A stretch of 5,491 bases of DNA from the NCBI GenBank assembly GCA_963578705.1, contig CAUZDT010000066.1:1-5491 (forward strand), written 5' to 3'. The position numbers and the translations under genes were made by a program. The stretch's first letter is position 1, and each line of letters begins with the position of its first letter. This document shows, one piece after another, positions 5,436 to 5,491 of the stretch. This stretch comes from UBA8886 sp963578705 (lineage in GTDB: Archaea > Thermoplasmatota > Poseidoniia > MGIII > CG-Epi1). The notes under the pieces are model-generated. The model saw nothing but the letters and a program-made list of their open reading frames with translations. It was not told where the DNA came from and did no database searches.

Positions 5436-5491
5436 ATGCCCAAGTGCCCTGTCTGTTCCTCGCCCAGCGACGAGACTGATGACTACTGCAA
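5436..5491 (+). CDS. Start of a zinc-ribbon protein, 3' end outside window
   Basis: Only 18 complete codons are visible, encoding MPKCPVCSSPSDETDDYC. The CPVC(x10)C pattern is the first part of a small zinc ribbon and should continue as C-x2-C beyond the edge. Spacing and composition resemble the ribbon at the end of the ABC ATPase in this window. GGAG at 5428-5431 lies only 4 nt before the ATG, which is short for an RBS, so leaderless translation is also possible. The gene is divergent from gins51 and separated from it by 72 bp. N-terminal ribbons of this kind precede many unrelated archaeal domains, including membrane and regulatory proteins, so no function can be given. Confidence 0.7.
   Translation, partial: MPKCPVCSSPSDETDDYC

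Overview
The window is GC-rich and gene-dense, and it looks archaeal. Two informational proteins support this: an archaeal/eukaryotic-type GINS replication subunit and an archaeal-type tRNA-splicing endonuclease (EndA). Their neighbour carries the features of an uncharacterised archaeal RNase H-fold family. The proteins lack the extreme acidity of haloarchaea. A GC-rich euryarchaeal or Thermoplasmatota-like lineage is a guess; lineage cannot be settled from this sequence.

Layout: bases 1-3353 hold a plus-strand pair. The first gene is an FtsX/MacB-type ABC permease cut off by the left edge. An ABC ATPase follows with no intervening base. The ATPase carries an unusual C-terminal extension that ends in a four-cysteine zinc ribbon. 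Together they would form one membrane transporter or mechanotransmission complex of the MacB/LolCDE/YbbAP superfamily; the substrate is unknown.

Bases 3350-5363 hold a tightly overlapping minus-strand operon, read right to left: gins51 (replicative helicase subunit), endA (tRNA intron endonuclease) and an RNase H/RuvC-like fold protein. endA apparently begins at a CTG that overlaps the gins51 TGA and sits 7 nt downstream of a GGAGG Shine-Dalgarno sequence. EndA also appears to have an unusual compact architecture: an N domain, a degenerate catalytic-domain copy, then the real catalytic domain.

The two convergent units meet at a shared CTAG, inside a perfect 28-bp palindrome that makes both proteins end in the same four residues, ALRG. 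At the right edge, a short intergenic region of about 72 bp separates gins51 from a divergent gene. Only the first 18 codons of that gene are present, and they begin a zinc ribbon. Both divergent genes have weak TATA-like tracts about 24-25 bp before their ATG, which fits leaderless or near-leaderless transcription.

No RNA genes, insertion sequences, CRISPR arrays or attachment sites were seen. There is no gene-free stretch longer than 300 bases.
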